Shown: one piece after another, positions 1-22,105 of the stretch
How the letters are laid out: every line of letters begins with the position of its first letter
Numbering within the stretch: the first letter of the stretch is position 1
Origin: Chromera velia
Taxonomy: Eukaryota > Sar > Chromeraceae
Reading direction: 5' to 3'
Length of the DNA: 33,331 nt
Assembly: GCA_018398765.1 (NCBI GenBank)
Contig: JAHBMJ010001259.1
Span: 1-33,331 of the forward strand
Notes under the pieces: model-generated
What the model saw: the letters and a program-made list of their open reading frames with translations, nothing else
The model's database searches: none
Told to the model about the DNA's origin: nothing
Program-made: the position numbers and the translations under genes

Positions 1-656
1 CGCAGAATCCCCCCTCCCCCAGGAAAAAAGCCTGGGGATGCAGCCTATCACTTTTCGGGGCCACTGACGCATGCATGTATGAGAACGCGGGTTCATGCAC
101 GCTTTTCTGGACCATTTGGGGTGGGATCTTTCCGGGGCCTTTTTTTGGTGAAAAACACCTGACGCACGCATATTTGGCGCACATTCAGCCTTTCGGGGCA
201 GGGTTTTTGCCGAAAGACAGCGTGCACGTGGGCTAGGGTATTTCTATGTATTTCTGTTTTCTAAGTGTCCCCCGCTTCGCTTTCCGGGGCTAAAATGAGA
301 ACTTCACGATTGACGTACGCCGGCCAGCCGATTGGGCAGTCGTGCCGACCCCCCCCCCCCTGTGGAAAAAGCCGCAGAATCCCCTCTCCCCCAGGAAAAA
401 AGCCTGGGGATGCAGCCTGTCGCTTTCTGGGGCCACTGACGCACGTATACATGACGATGTGGGTTCATACACGCTTTTCTAGACCATTTGGGGCGGGATC
501 TTTCCGGGGCCTTTTTTTGGCGAAAGACATCTGACGCACGCACATTTAGCGTACATTCAGCCTTTCGGGGCCGGGTTTTTGCCGAAAGACAGCGTGTATG
601 TGGGCTGGGGTATTTCTGTTTTCTAAGTGCCCCCCGCTTCGCTTTCCGGGGCCACG
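1..656. repeat. Two-copy tandem repeat, period about 372 bp
   Basis: The block starting at base 1 (CGCAGAATCCCC...) recurs from base 373. Both copies hold the same order of landmarks: CAGGAAAAAAGCCTGGGGATG, then GACCATTTGGGG, then GATCTTTCCGGGGCC, then TTGCCGAAAGACAGCGTG, then CGCTTCGCTTTCCGGGGC. The copies differ by scattered substitutions and a 9-bp indel, so the duplication is not brand new. Short ORFs across it are open in several frames on both strands and show no protein-like pattern. The first copy may begin upstream of the window. Confidence 0.85.
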
Positions 657-748
657 GCGTGCACGTGGGCTGGGGTATTTCTGTTTTCTAAGTGCCCCCC
701 GCTTCGCTTTCCGGGGCCAAGTGCCCCCCGCTTCGCTTTCCGGGGCCA
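592..748. repeat. Nested 65-bp tandem repeat, 2 full copies and one 29-bp partial
   Basis: A unit running from GCGTGxAxGTGGGCTGGGG to CTTTCCGGGGCCA occupies 592-655 and again 657-719. A truncated copy holding only its 3' end (GTGCCCCCCGCTTCGC...) follows at 720-748. This is a second level of duplication inside the second copy of the 372-bp repeat. Confidence 0.85.
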
Positions 749-1090
749 TAGGGCGATTTTGTTGGGGTCGCGCGACCGGCCGGACAGCGCGTATGTGCGC
801 AAATTTCGGCCATGCATGGACGCACCATAGGCCCTACGCAAATTTGCGTCCATAACACCATGCCAAGACCAGTTTTGCTGACAGGGCTTCCTGTTGCCTT
901 TTTTGGTACCCATGCACAAGTCAACTTACAACCACAGGCCTCTCAACTGTCTTGTTGTTTCCTGGAGGCTCCATGTCAGCACTTTTCCGGGGAGAAAAGG
1001 CCCTCTAGGTGTTGAGAACTGGAAATGGGGGAATTCTCGCTTTTTTATCTACTGTTGCTGAGGAGACGGAGTAAAACTCCACCCCCCTCG

Positions 1091-1693
1091 TCACTTCTTG
1101 AAGGGCTTGTGGCCCTTTTCCCCCACTCCAAAACCTTCGCAGGGCTTATCCCTGTCGATTAGAAGGGAGTTGCAGTGGTGCTTTTTGCTGTGGGTAGACT
1201 GTCCGCGTCGGAGGCCCTCGTTGTGGAGATTCGTGTGTCCGGACTTCCAACGGTCGGCAATGTGTACAGCCTCCCATGTGTCTTGGAAGTCGTTCAGTTG
1301 GCTTTCACCTCTCACTCCAGCTTGTATGGTCTTAGCTGTGTACATTTGCTTTGGTGGAATGACTCTCAGGCGGCTGGAGGGGGGCAGGGGTCCTTCATCT
1401 CGCGTCGTTGTGGAGATATCTTTTTTGGAGTGTGCAGATGTGAGGGGCCCTCCAGGTGCCTTAGGGACGGTTTTGCTCACCTTACTTCCACTGACCAGTG
1501 CTCTTGTTTCTTGTTGTGTGCAGCTGATGTGGCGGAATGGCTCCTTTGGGGATGGGAGGGGGCGGAGTAGGGCATGGGTCTGCCTGGGTCTTCGGACGGG
1601 GCCCTCCGTTGAAGCCTCTATTTTCCCTTCAGTGGACCGGGACCACTTGTGTTCCCTGCTTCTCTGTTTTTTCCTCCTTGCATGGCCCTGCAT
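1091..1693 (-). CDS. Hypothetical ORF, unrecognised
   Basis: An open frame of about 200 codons lies antisense to the pyrimidine-rich block. It is basic and rich in Lys, Arg, Ser and Thr. Its C-terminal third (containing DTWEAVHIADRWKSGHTN and ending GEKGHKPFKK) is less biased in composition than the many low-complexity ORFs around it. I recognise no family, signal peptide or membrane segment. Its 5' side runs into a (GGAA)n tract, which would be an odd place for a real start codon. An opposite-strand frame over the same bases is also open, so the openness may reflect composition. It could be the last exon of a minus-strand gene, a decayed repeat or a chance ORF. Confidence 0.2.
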   Translation of the reverse strand: MQGHARRKKQRSREHKWSRSTEGKIEASTEGPVRRPRQTHALLRPLPSPKEPFRHISCTQQETRALVSGSKVSKTVPKAPGGPLTSAHSKKDISTTTRDEGPLPPSSRLRVIPPKQMYTAKTIQAGVRGESQLNDFQDTWEAVHIADRWKSGHTNLHNEGLRRGQSTHSKKHHCNSLLIDRDKPCEGFGVGEKGHKPFKK

Positions 1694-1719
1694 TCTTTAT
1701 GGCCTGCTTTCTTTCCTCT

Positions 1720-2430
1720 ACTGCCTTCCTTTTTCCCCTTCGTCTCCCGCATTCTCCCATCTCTTGTACTCTTTTTTTGTCTTTTTTTCCACCCTTCTTT
1801 CCCTCCCCCCCTTTTCGGGTCCTCTCCCTCTCCCTCCATCTGCCTTCCCCCCACTTCCTCAGTCTACCTGCATTCTTCCCTTCTATTTTTCTTTTCCTTC
1901 CTTCCTTCTTTCCTTCCTTCCCCCCTTCCTTCTTTCCTTCCTTCTTTCCTTCTTTCCTTCCATCCATCCTTCCTTCCTCGCTTTCTTCTTTTTTCTCCCC
2001 TGGCCAGTTTGCCCGCCTGGGTTCTTTACTTCCGTTCTTTACTTATTTTTTTCCCCACCTTTCCTAGTCTTGAAGTTCCCCCCATTTTTGGACCTTCTCC
2101 CCCTCCCTCATCTGCCGTCCTTTCTTTCCTTCCTTCCTTCCTTCCTTCCTTCCTTCTTTCCTTCCTTCCTTCCTTCCTTCCTTCTTTCCTTCCTTCCTTC
2201 CTTCCTTCCTTCCTTCCTTCCTTCCCTTCTTTCCCTTCCTTCCTTCCTTCCTTCCTTCCTTCCTTCCTTCCTTCCTTCCTTCCTTCCCCCCTTCCCTCCC
2301 TGCTTTCTTCCTTCCTCTCTTCCTTTCTGCTTTCCTTCCTTCCTTCCTTCCTTCCTTCCTATCTGCCTTCGTTCCTTTCTTTCTTTCTGCTTTCCTTCCT
2401 TCCTTTCTTCCCCCCCCCCTTCTTCCTTGG
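1720..2430. repeat. Pyrimidine-rich tract dominated by (TTCC)n
   Basis: The plus strand is almost purely C and T across this block. Near-perfect TTCC/TTCCC runs lie at about 2113-2300 and 2335-2360, with TTTC interruptions. Plus-strand ORFs here are Ser/Phe/Leu/Pro repeats and are not credible proteins. Confidence 0.9.
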
Positions 2431-2721
2431 ACCAGATTGAGGGGCTCCAGGTTACGTGAGATTCAGTGAGATTACATGAGCTTCATTATGTGAAGACTAA
2501 GACGTCGTCATATCGTTTCGTTGGTTATATACATTTAAAAAAAGAAAAAAACAGTCAATCAATCAATCATGGAATGTAAAACAAAAATAATTAAAAATTG
2601 TAATGATTTGAATCTTAATCCCAAGAAAACTAGACTATACATAAAAAAGAATGCTAATCATATAGCTAATCGATTTGAAATTAAGTTTGAGCCAACCTTG
2701 CAAAAATGAGTGAATTTACAC

Positions 2722-2787
2722 GTAAATTCATCTAAATTCACTGCTTAAACTCACGTAAATTCCTAGGTAAATTCATCTAAATTCACT
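2722..2787. repeat. Direct repeat, 21-bp unit spaced 45 bp
   Basis: GTAAATTCATCTAAATTCAC occurs at 2722 and again at 2767. Further degenerate GTAAATTCA copies and an inverted GTGAATTTAC at about 2710 surround it, so the whole 2708-2810 stretch is built from variants of one AATTCA-like unit. Confidence 0.7.
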
Positions 2788-2890
2788 TAAATTTATTTGT
2801 AAATTCATATTCATTTTTGTAGGAAAGGTTTGAGCTTAAAGTTTAGTGATTAGTGATTAGTGGTACCCTAGAGCACTGTCGCCGTTTTAT

Positions 2891-2963
2891 CTGCTAGCTC
2901 TGGCGACAGATAGATATAGCGGGAAGGCCCTAGGGCGGAACATATCAATCAATCAATCAATCA
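2891..2963 (+). mobile_element. 5'-truncated LINE copy (3' end and ATCA tail only)
   Basis: About 73 bp starting CTGCTAGCTCTGGCGACAG, continuing through GGAAGGCCCTAGGGCGG and ending in (ATCA)n. It matches the reverse complement of about 22031-22105 at all but two or three positions. That is the 3' end of the large LINE described below. Extreme 5' truncation is the usual outcome of target-primed reverse transcription. The copy is directly preceded (about 2845-2890) by a sequence that also flanks the full-length LINE. Confidence 0.8.
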
Positions 2964-3220
2964 AAAATCTTATAGAGGTCGCCCCCGCAAACGGCAGGGG
3001 GGTAGAGACAGGTATAGGTAAACCACGAACCTTAGTGAATTAATTAATATTATTTGTGTAGAACTTACGGTATTAGAGCCAGCTAGAGAGCCAGTAATAT
3101 AAAGAATACAGTTCGGATACAGATCAATCAATCAATGATACAGAACTTGACGGAGGAATATGAAAGTACATGCACACCTGCAGCTAGACTGTTCTTCTTA
3201 GTGTAGCACTTATATGAAGT

Positions 3221-3317
3221 AGTGGCGGCGCGGACGCACTTTTCGTGCATAGCACGTAGTGCGCGCGGCCTGGCCTCAAGGCTCAGTCATGGGACCGCCC
3301 TATGCCTAGCTGCCACT
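3221..3317. repeat. GC-rich island of nested inverted repeats
   Basis: The ends AGTGGCGGC (3221-3229) and GCTGCCACT (3309-3317) are complementary apart from one G-T pair. Inside them, GACGCAC and GTGCGCGC can pair, and at the centre CGTGC-ATA-GCACG forms a tight hairpin (3244-3256). The arrangement could be a small terminal-inverted-repeat element or a structured RNA gene. I see no flanking duplication and no promoter that decides between them. Confidence 0.45.
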
Positions 3318-3329
3318 AAAATTGGAAAG

Positions 3330-5331
3330 GCTGCATGTTGTCATGAAGCAGGAGAAGCGCTAGGAGAGGCGTTAAGAATATGACGGACAAAAACCTGCAC
3401 ACAACATTTCCGTGCTTCATTATTTGCACTCCTTCCACTTCTCTCTTCTTGAGTCCTTTGATTCAATCACAAATCCGTCCCCCTTCTCTTCTGCCCCGCT
3501 GTAAACGGACCGACACCCAAAAATACATACAAAACGATACAGACGGACAGACACACAGATTCTATCGTACATTCATATTACTTATGTTTTTCACTGGCTG
3601 ACCCAGAAAGCCAGAACAGACACACCGTTGCCCAAAAGGATGGCATCAATCTCTCACCCGATTTCCAGAGAGACAACAAACAGACACACAAACTCAGACC
3701 GACAAAATGCTTTCTTTTCTTTGTTTCGCTTTACTCATCCGCAGACACACAGACAGACAGACTGTATCGTCTTAAAGACGGACGCACGGACAGTGGAATG
3801 AAGAAAAAAGCATGCACACGAAGGAACAGCACGATTCCCTTTTTGAGCAGACGAATGGGCATGCCTGCTCACCCTCGACGGATGTCAACCGCGACATCCA
3901 CAAAGTCGCAATACCCTCAGCTTTTTCTTTCCTGCTTTCTCTGGAGCAATAAAGTCCCCCCAACCGTTCATTTACTTTTTGGTTAGCAGTACAGGACAGA
4001 AGTTCACTCCAGTGCTCCCACTTTTGGTGACTGAAGGAACTTTCTCTCTTATTGGCTTTCTCAGTCTCGGTTGCTCGTTCCATTCCCCTCTCCTTTCTGA
4101 CTCCGCCTCTGACAAGTGGAGGACACAACGAAAAACCCCCGGCCGGCGTTTCAAGCAACGACGCGATTCGCTCAACAGACTCACAGAGAGAACAGAACAG
4201 AACGCTCAGAAGGGTCTGATCAAACATGTGAAATGCAACTCAAACAATCAGAAACGTTACCCACTGGGAGAGGCACGCACACACGCACGTACACGCAGAC
4301 ATGCACACGCGAACGGGACGCACGCACATGCAAGTGCGCACAAGTAGACAAGCAAGAAGGAAGGTTGCCTTCAAAGTGAAGAACCGCATGAGGGCGCTGA
4401 CGGAAGGAGACGAACAAAAGAGAAAGGAGGGCTGTGTGTCTGTGGGGTCGCAACTTGCACCCAGACAGACGAAAAGGCAGAGGGGAAAAGGCAGACAGGC
4501 AGACAGAAAAGAAAAGAGAAAGACATACAGAAACACAGAAAGACGCAAGGCAAAAACAGGTACCCGTCAAGAATCTGCGTCGGTCTCTCAGCACACACAT
4601 GCACCTTTGGACACATGCACACAGAATTCACAGAGACCTCGCACGTACACGAGTGTTCCACGTACCGAAACACATGCAAACAAACGATGAAGATCAAAAC
4701 AGTTCACGGAAAGAGACGAGGAACAGCGACGCAAGGGAAACGTATAACAGAAACAACCGAAAGCAAAGTCTCCAGACAAAAGCAACAGAGAAAAAAGCAA
4801 AGAGAAGAGGGAAGAAAAGCTTCCCTCCTCTCCACAGAGAGACAGATGGAAGAAAAGTGAAGGAAGGAAAAAGGAGACGGTCCGAAAAGGCAATCCCTCT
4901 CGTCCTCTCCCGTCTCTCTTCTCTCTCCAGCAACATCGAGCTGGAGGATTTATGTCTACCTGTCTACCTGTCTGCCTGTCTGCCTGTCTTGACTGACTGG
5001 AGCTCCTTCTGTCGACCCCCTTTGGAAATGTAGTGCCAGGGGTGCTGCGCGCTTGTCTGCCTCCTTGTCACACTCTGTTCCCCCTTCGAGCAATACACGA
5101 CAAGACCAAAAAAATGGAAAAGAGACAAGGAGGAACAGACAAAGAGTGAGGGAGAGATAGAGGCAGAGACGGAGAGACTGTCCTCAAACTCGAAGAGCAG
5201 CCCCCGCGCGTACCCATCGAGTCGGATTATTCACACGCTTGAACACAGACCGGGAGTATCAAACACACTTCTCTCACCTCTGTCCTTTGTTTCCCCACCC
5301 TTGTATGTATGCGTGTGTGTACGTTCGTACC
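3330..5331. other. Intergenic stretch, no supported gene
   Basis: About 2 kb between the structured island and the end of the dioxygenase gene. From about 3.5 to 4.9 kb the plus strand is rich in A, C and G, with many ACACAC, CAGACAGA and GAAAAGA runs. ORFs on both strands are basic or Ser/Cys/Phe-rich low-complexity frames. It may include the dioxygenase 3' UTR on the minus strand. I found no splice-bounded coding segment or RNA gene. Confidence 0.5.
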
Positions 5332-7421
5332 TCACATTTCCTTTTTCATCTGCTGCCGCTTCTGCCCCCCTGCCGAGGCAACCGCTCTCTCATCTGCAGG
5401 CCGCCACCAGTCATCTCTCTTCCACGTCTCCCCCCACGACACCATAATTTTCCTTCCACTGTCCCAAGTGGGCTGTCTCCCGTGTGCAACGCTCAGGTTA
5501 TCAATCAGCACAACGTCCCCCTCCTCCCACCTGTTGTAGGCCGTGTGCTTCCAAATCAACTGACGCACGCGCCCAAACTGCTCCCACCCAATCTCCTTCC
5601 CGCTGGCCCTGCTGAAAGTCCGCAATCCCATCTTGTGACCACACACCACGACTGCGAAAATCGTCCACAGCCAGGCGACTGCACACCATAGGAGGAACGC
5701 AACCTCCCCCGTCATTTTGAACACCCGCCAGAGTTCACAGGGAAAGGAGGTCGGATGGAAGACGTTGATGTGGTTGAACCACACAGGGGTGCAGGTCTCG
5801 GGGTGCAGTTGGAACGCAGGGGCGTCCCAGGTGGAATAGAAGAAACAGTCCGAGACGTCCTTCCCGTCTCCTTTGGTGGTCTCAACAATCGACCCGTCGG
5901 GCTTCTCCCACATGCAGGGGTACCCCTCCTTCTCACAGAGCTCTGCCACTCTGTCCTTGTCACTGGAACCAAAGAGATCCACCCAACTTTTCATGTAGTT
6001 GGCGTCCAACGTCCAGGCGGTGGGCTTGGGGGGGTTTCTCCTCTCGTACCTTTACACAGTCATGGATGGAGGCATGCATGAACGCAAGCATCCAGAGTTT
6101 GATTGAATTGATAGGGAGGCAGGGGAATCTCACCACGCTTTCTGTCTGATTCCGTTTCCGTCGCGTCATGCGGAACTGACGCTGAAGCCCACTCTGCGTT
6201 TGTTTGTTTGTCTATCTATCTGCCTATCTGTCTATCTATTTCTCTGCCTGTCTTTGTTTCTGTCTGTCACTGTTCAGAGATTACAGATGCGAGAATGCTG
6301 TCAGGCTGCCCTGCTCTCCACCACAACACGCTCACTCATTCACTCACTCACTTACTCACTCACTCACCTGAGGCCCTGAGCGAACTCTGCCCTCGTTTCC
6401 TCGTCCAGGTCGTCGTAGACCTTCCTGAAGTCCGTCAAGGCTGTGGCGCCCCCCCCCGAGAGGGGTGCCTTGACGCAGCCGAAGTAGACCTTCCTGGGTA
6501 CTTCGGGCAGGAAGGACATCTCGATGTGGTTGGGGATGGGGAAGTACACGGGGACCTCGGCGGCGTTGAAGACGTACGGCGTGCCCTCGAGGGCGGTGCG
6601 GGGAGACGTGCCTCTGTATGTGGTGCCCAGATTGGGGTCGAAGGAGAGGAGCACCGCCTGGAAGTCCTTGGGGGACTGCGGCAGAGACAAGGGAAGGGAA
6701 GGGGAGGGAAGGGAGAAGCCAGTGGTTGGAAGGAAGGAATGTCCTCAGATTTGTGTCTAGCTGTGGTTGTTTGTTTGTTTGATGGAAGAAGGGAAGAAGG
6801 GGTTTCCAGACTTGGGAGAGCGGAGGGAGGGAACGTGGTTTCGCATTGATAGTACACATCGCGGAATTGAGCAGCTAGTGGGAGGGGAAACTGCAGAGCT
6901 GGGGGCTGCTTCTCCTGAGAGAGAGAGAGTGGTGGGGACAGGCCTGAGGCTGGAGGAGACGGCAGATTGAAGAGGGTCAGGGAGGGCATGGTAGACGGAG
7001 AGAAGGTGAACGGAACAGACCAATAGGAGTGCTAAGAACGAAGCTTTTCAAGGATAGGGAGATGGGAGGGTACGAGGTGCTGCGGGAAGCATAAACCAGA
7101 TGCCAGACGGGCGACAAGTCACAGAGGGGCACTATAAAAAGAGGATGATGAGAATGCTGAACAAACCTTGATCTCAAAGCCTCTGAACATGACAGCCCCA
7201 AAGTTTAGCATCTGCTCCTTCAGCCACTGTCTGTTTTTGCCAACCCATTCTTGAAGGAAGACCTGGGAACGATCGCGCTCTGCGAACACAACCAGAGGGA
7301 GCTGCTGAGGGTTGAGGAACCCCAGCCGGACAGAGTCCGGATCAGCCAGAGGAGGCAGTCTGGAGTCCAAGGGCTGCGGTTTCTGCTTTTGGGAGGTTCT
7401 GCTACTCGGAGGGACGGGCAT
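5332..7421 (-). CDS. TauD/TfdA-type Fe(II)/2-oxoglutarate dioxygenase, clavaminate-synthase-like (3 exons)
   Basis: Predicted exons on the minus strand are 7421-7167, 6675-6368 and 6049-5332, with intron phases 0 and 2. They join into a 426-residue frame. The start is the ATG at 7421 and the stop is TGA. The family couples 2-oxoglutarate decarboxylation to substrate oxidation at a mononuclear Fe(II). The visible iron ligands fit: His135 and Glu137 in PNHIEMSF, and distal His377 in SVAHGRQP. A likely co-substrate Arg is residue 387 (GRKIMVSW). NAAEVP, GGGAT, EEGDVVLIDN and the YRG...PR stretch also match plant proteins of the At3g21360 kind, known to me as clavaminate-synthase-like. Residues 304-324 form a strongly hydrophobic, Trp-rich segment, which is odd for a soluble jelly-roll enzyme. 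The second acceptor (GTAAAG) is weak but the phase fits. Substrate unknown. It diverges from the Prp5 gene. Confidence 0.88.
6321..6367 (-). repeat. (GTGA)n tract containing a splice donor
   Basis: On the minus strand, exon 2 of the dioxygenase ends in CTCAG, followed directly by GTGAGTGAGTGAGTGAGT and further GTGA-like units. The first GT is chosen because it gives phase 2, which matches the next exon and restores the conserved GLRYERR junction. The other GTGAGT copies in the tract are potential donors. Confidence 0.7.
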
Positions 7422-8745
7422 TTTCGTAGTAAGTGGTAGTCTCTTTCCTTTTTCTTATGGCAAGGGTGTCTTTGAGAAGAATGGGAAACGGGGATCAGTC
7501 TGGCTTTGCTGTCCTGTCTCTTCCCGTCTCCACTTTTGAAGGCGGTCCTGCTCTTGCGGCTTCCAGAGTTAAAAAATGACCGACGTCAACCAGAGAACCT
7601 TGTGCGCGTCCTGTGGGATTGGGTCCTCTTAACGAGTCTTCAGTGAGGTGGCAGTTAATTCGAATTCACCGTGGAACTTGCAGTCTGAAAAGTCTCGCCT
7701 GGTCATGCGCGTCCCGCGGGGGTCCGACCATGCATGCATGCACACGAGGAAATTGTTCCGCGGCCGGGTCTGCACGGCGCGCGAGAAGCCACAGAATTCA
7801 CGCAAAGGCCGGCCGATGGCCGGCCGGGATTCATCGATCAGGGCGCTTAATTGACTTTGGATTGAGATTCTTCTCCCTTCCTCTCAACGACTGGAGGCTT
7901 CCTTTCATTGTTAGATGCGCTGCAGAATGATCACTCATGTGGGGTGCATCTGTCACCAAGCTCTGCAGTGAAATTCGTCCAGTGGTGGACCGAACAAAAT
8001 TTGTCTGCAGAGGCTTCAATGCAGACCTGCCCATGCAGAGAGAGAGAGAGCCGGAGAGGTAAGGCTGTCAGGTGACTGTTTTTTCTCTGGAGGCCTGAAG
8101 CAGAACGCAAAGCGTGCTTCGCGTGCGTCCTGAGCTTGCTTTGAGAGGAAGCATCTGGCACTCGCACAGTCCCTCGTCTGTCCGGCTCGGTCAGTCAAGT
8201 TCTTGGATGCTTCGCTTAATTGGCATTTTCGTTTCCCCTTCGACTGGCTCTGATGACTTGTTTCCTCCCTTTCTGCATGGAGTGCTTTTCTTCGAGCTCG
8301 AAAATGTGACTGGATTTTTTTCCACTCTCTGTCAGATCAGATTTCATCTCGGATTTCATTGCTGCGTGCAGGCCATAAGCGTGTCTGTGTTCGCCTTCTC
8401 TGACCTCCCCCCTCCCGTCTCCACCTGCACGTGTACGTATTGATTGGCGCGGAGATCCAGACTGAAGCGCCGCACCGTACAAAAGACTTCTAGAAGGGCT
8501 TCTGTCAATTTTGCCTCGCTTCTGCCGTCTCTTGTCACCCCAGCCCTACGAAGCTCTACCGCTTCTCTCCGGTGGGAGCGGCAGAGAGAGGTCCTATCTG
8601 CGTCCACCTCTCAGAAAAGCGTGCCTTGTGGCCGCAGACTGCTGTGCTGCCTGTCTGTTGGCCCTCCCCGACTTCAATCAGCCAGTCTGTCTGTCTGTCT
8701 GTCTCTTAATTTCCGTCCCGTTGAGTCCTTGAAGAAGAAAAGGCC
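7422..8745. promoter_or_regulatory. Shared divergent promoter and 5' UTR region
   Basis: This 1.3 kb separates the minus-strand dioxygenase start (7421) from the plus-strand Prp5 start (8746) and has no convincing coding frame. It should hold both promoters and 5' UTRs. Two motifs stand out: TGCATGCATGCA at 7731-7742, and the palindrome GGCCGGCC-GAT-GGCCGGCC at 7807-7825. TGCATGCA is a known target of an apicomplexan ApiAP2 factor, but linking it to these genes is inference. The region also has a (CTGT)n run at 8688-8704 just before the Prp5 start. No TATA box is evident. Confidence 0.5.
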
Positions 8746-21345
<12,600 letters not shown>

Positions 21346-22030
21346 CAATGAAGGCGACCGCCGTGTCACCGAAGCAAGTGACTTAGTGGAGGTGTGCGCC
21401 GTTCTTCCTCGGTATCTGGTAGCTATGCACTTTCCGAAGTTGATCTGGTAAATTTTCAAAATTGTGAACAATATGTCATAATTTTCATGATAGTAATATG
21501 TCTTTGCCAATAACATCTGTCAGTGCATGACGATGTATAGATGTCCATAATTAAGCGGCTCTCGTGGGGCCATAAAAAAAAAAAAACCGATTGTATTGCA
21601 CTGTTTGCGCACAGGTCTTCATTTGTTCAGGTAATCAGACCGTAATCTCGATTTTACCTAGGATTTTACTCGACTTTTAGTTCAATCAAGCTCTAAAAGC
21701 GGCATATGATCGCAGTTCAGATCGTTATCGTCAGCATTCCAATGTCTTTATGATTCATAACTTGTGAGCTAGCTTCTATGCTAGCTTGTGAGTAAATTAT
21801 ATATAGTGAGTCATATATAGATAAGTTGTGTAAGGTCTAGATAGATTTTAAATAACAATAATATTAAACAATCACTTGCAATCAATTCCATTTTCTGATA
21901 ATTCTCATATACTGTTTGGGTTTTCAAGTTTCAAACTTCAAAGTTTAAACTCTTAAGTTTAGTGACCATTTGTAACTATACTTCGTTTTTTATAGGGAAT
22001 TATTAAATAATAAGTGATTTAGTGGTAGAG
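21346..22030. other. AT-rich intergenic DNA between Prp5 and the LINE
   Basis: No coding frame is seen. It should begin with the Prp5 3' UTR. It contains an A12 run at about 21576-21587, a small inverted repeat AGCTAGC-TTCTAT-GCTAGCT near 21770, and several TATATA stretches. The last ~20 bp (AGTGATTTAGTGGTAGAG) is the target sequence at the LINE 3' end. Confidence 0.7.
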
Positions 22031-22105
22031 TGATTGATTGATTGATTGATATGTTCCGCCCTAGGGCCTTTCCGCTATGTCTATCTGTCGCCAGAGCTAG
22101 CAGGG
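22031..22105 (-). other. LINE conserved 3' end and (ATCA)n tail
   Basis: The minus strand reads CTGCTAGCTCTGGCGACAG, then GGAAAGGCCCTAGGGCGG, then four to five ATCA units. The same sequence occurs at 2891-2963. Conserved 3' ends are what LINE reverse transcriptases of the stringent type recognise, so this may be the RNA recognition site. That role is inference. Confidence 0.75.

Larger units (their letters stand above)
2460..3170. other. AT-rich intergenic island
   Basis: Composition switches sharply to AT-rich between the (TTCC)n tract and the GC-rich structured island at 3.2 kb. No ORF of note is present. It holds three short (ATCA)n tracts (about 2555-2569, 2945-2963 and 3123-3136), a LINE 3' end and a small direct repeat, each listed separately. 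It resembles the AT-rich DNA at 21346-22030 and 29418-29700 that flanks the full-length LINE. For example, both this island and the 21.9 kb flank contain AAGTTTAGTGA and AGTGATT(T)AGTGG. Confidence 0.75.

Noticed and set aside
1098-2459. 453-codon plus-strand ORF
   Set aside because: Its second half is a direct read of the (TTCC)n tract (Ser/Phe/Leu/Pro repeats), and the opposite strand is open over the first part.
3772-4227. Minus-strand 151-codon ORF as an extra exon of the dioxygenase gene
   Set aside because: The dioxygenase frame already ends in a stop at 5332 with a complete domain, and this ORF has no family pattern or matching splice phase.
4434-5033. 199-codon plus-strand basic ORF
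   Set aside because: Low-complexity Lys/Arg/Thr composition from CAGA and GAAA runs, no splice context and no recognisable motif.
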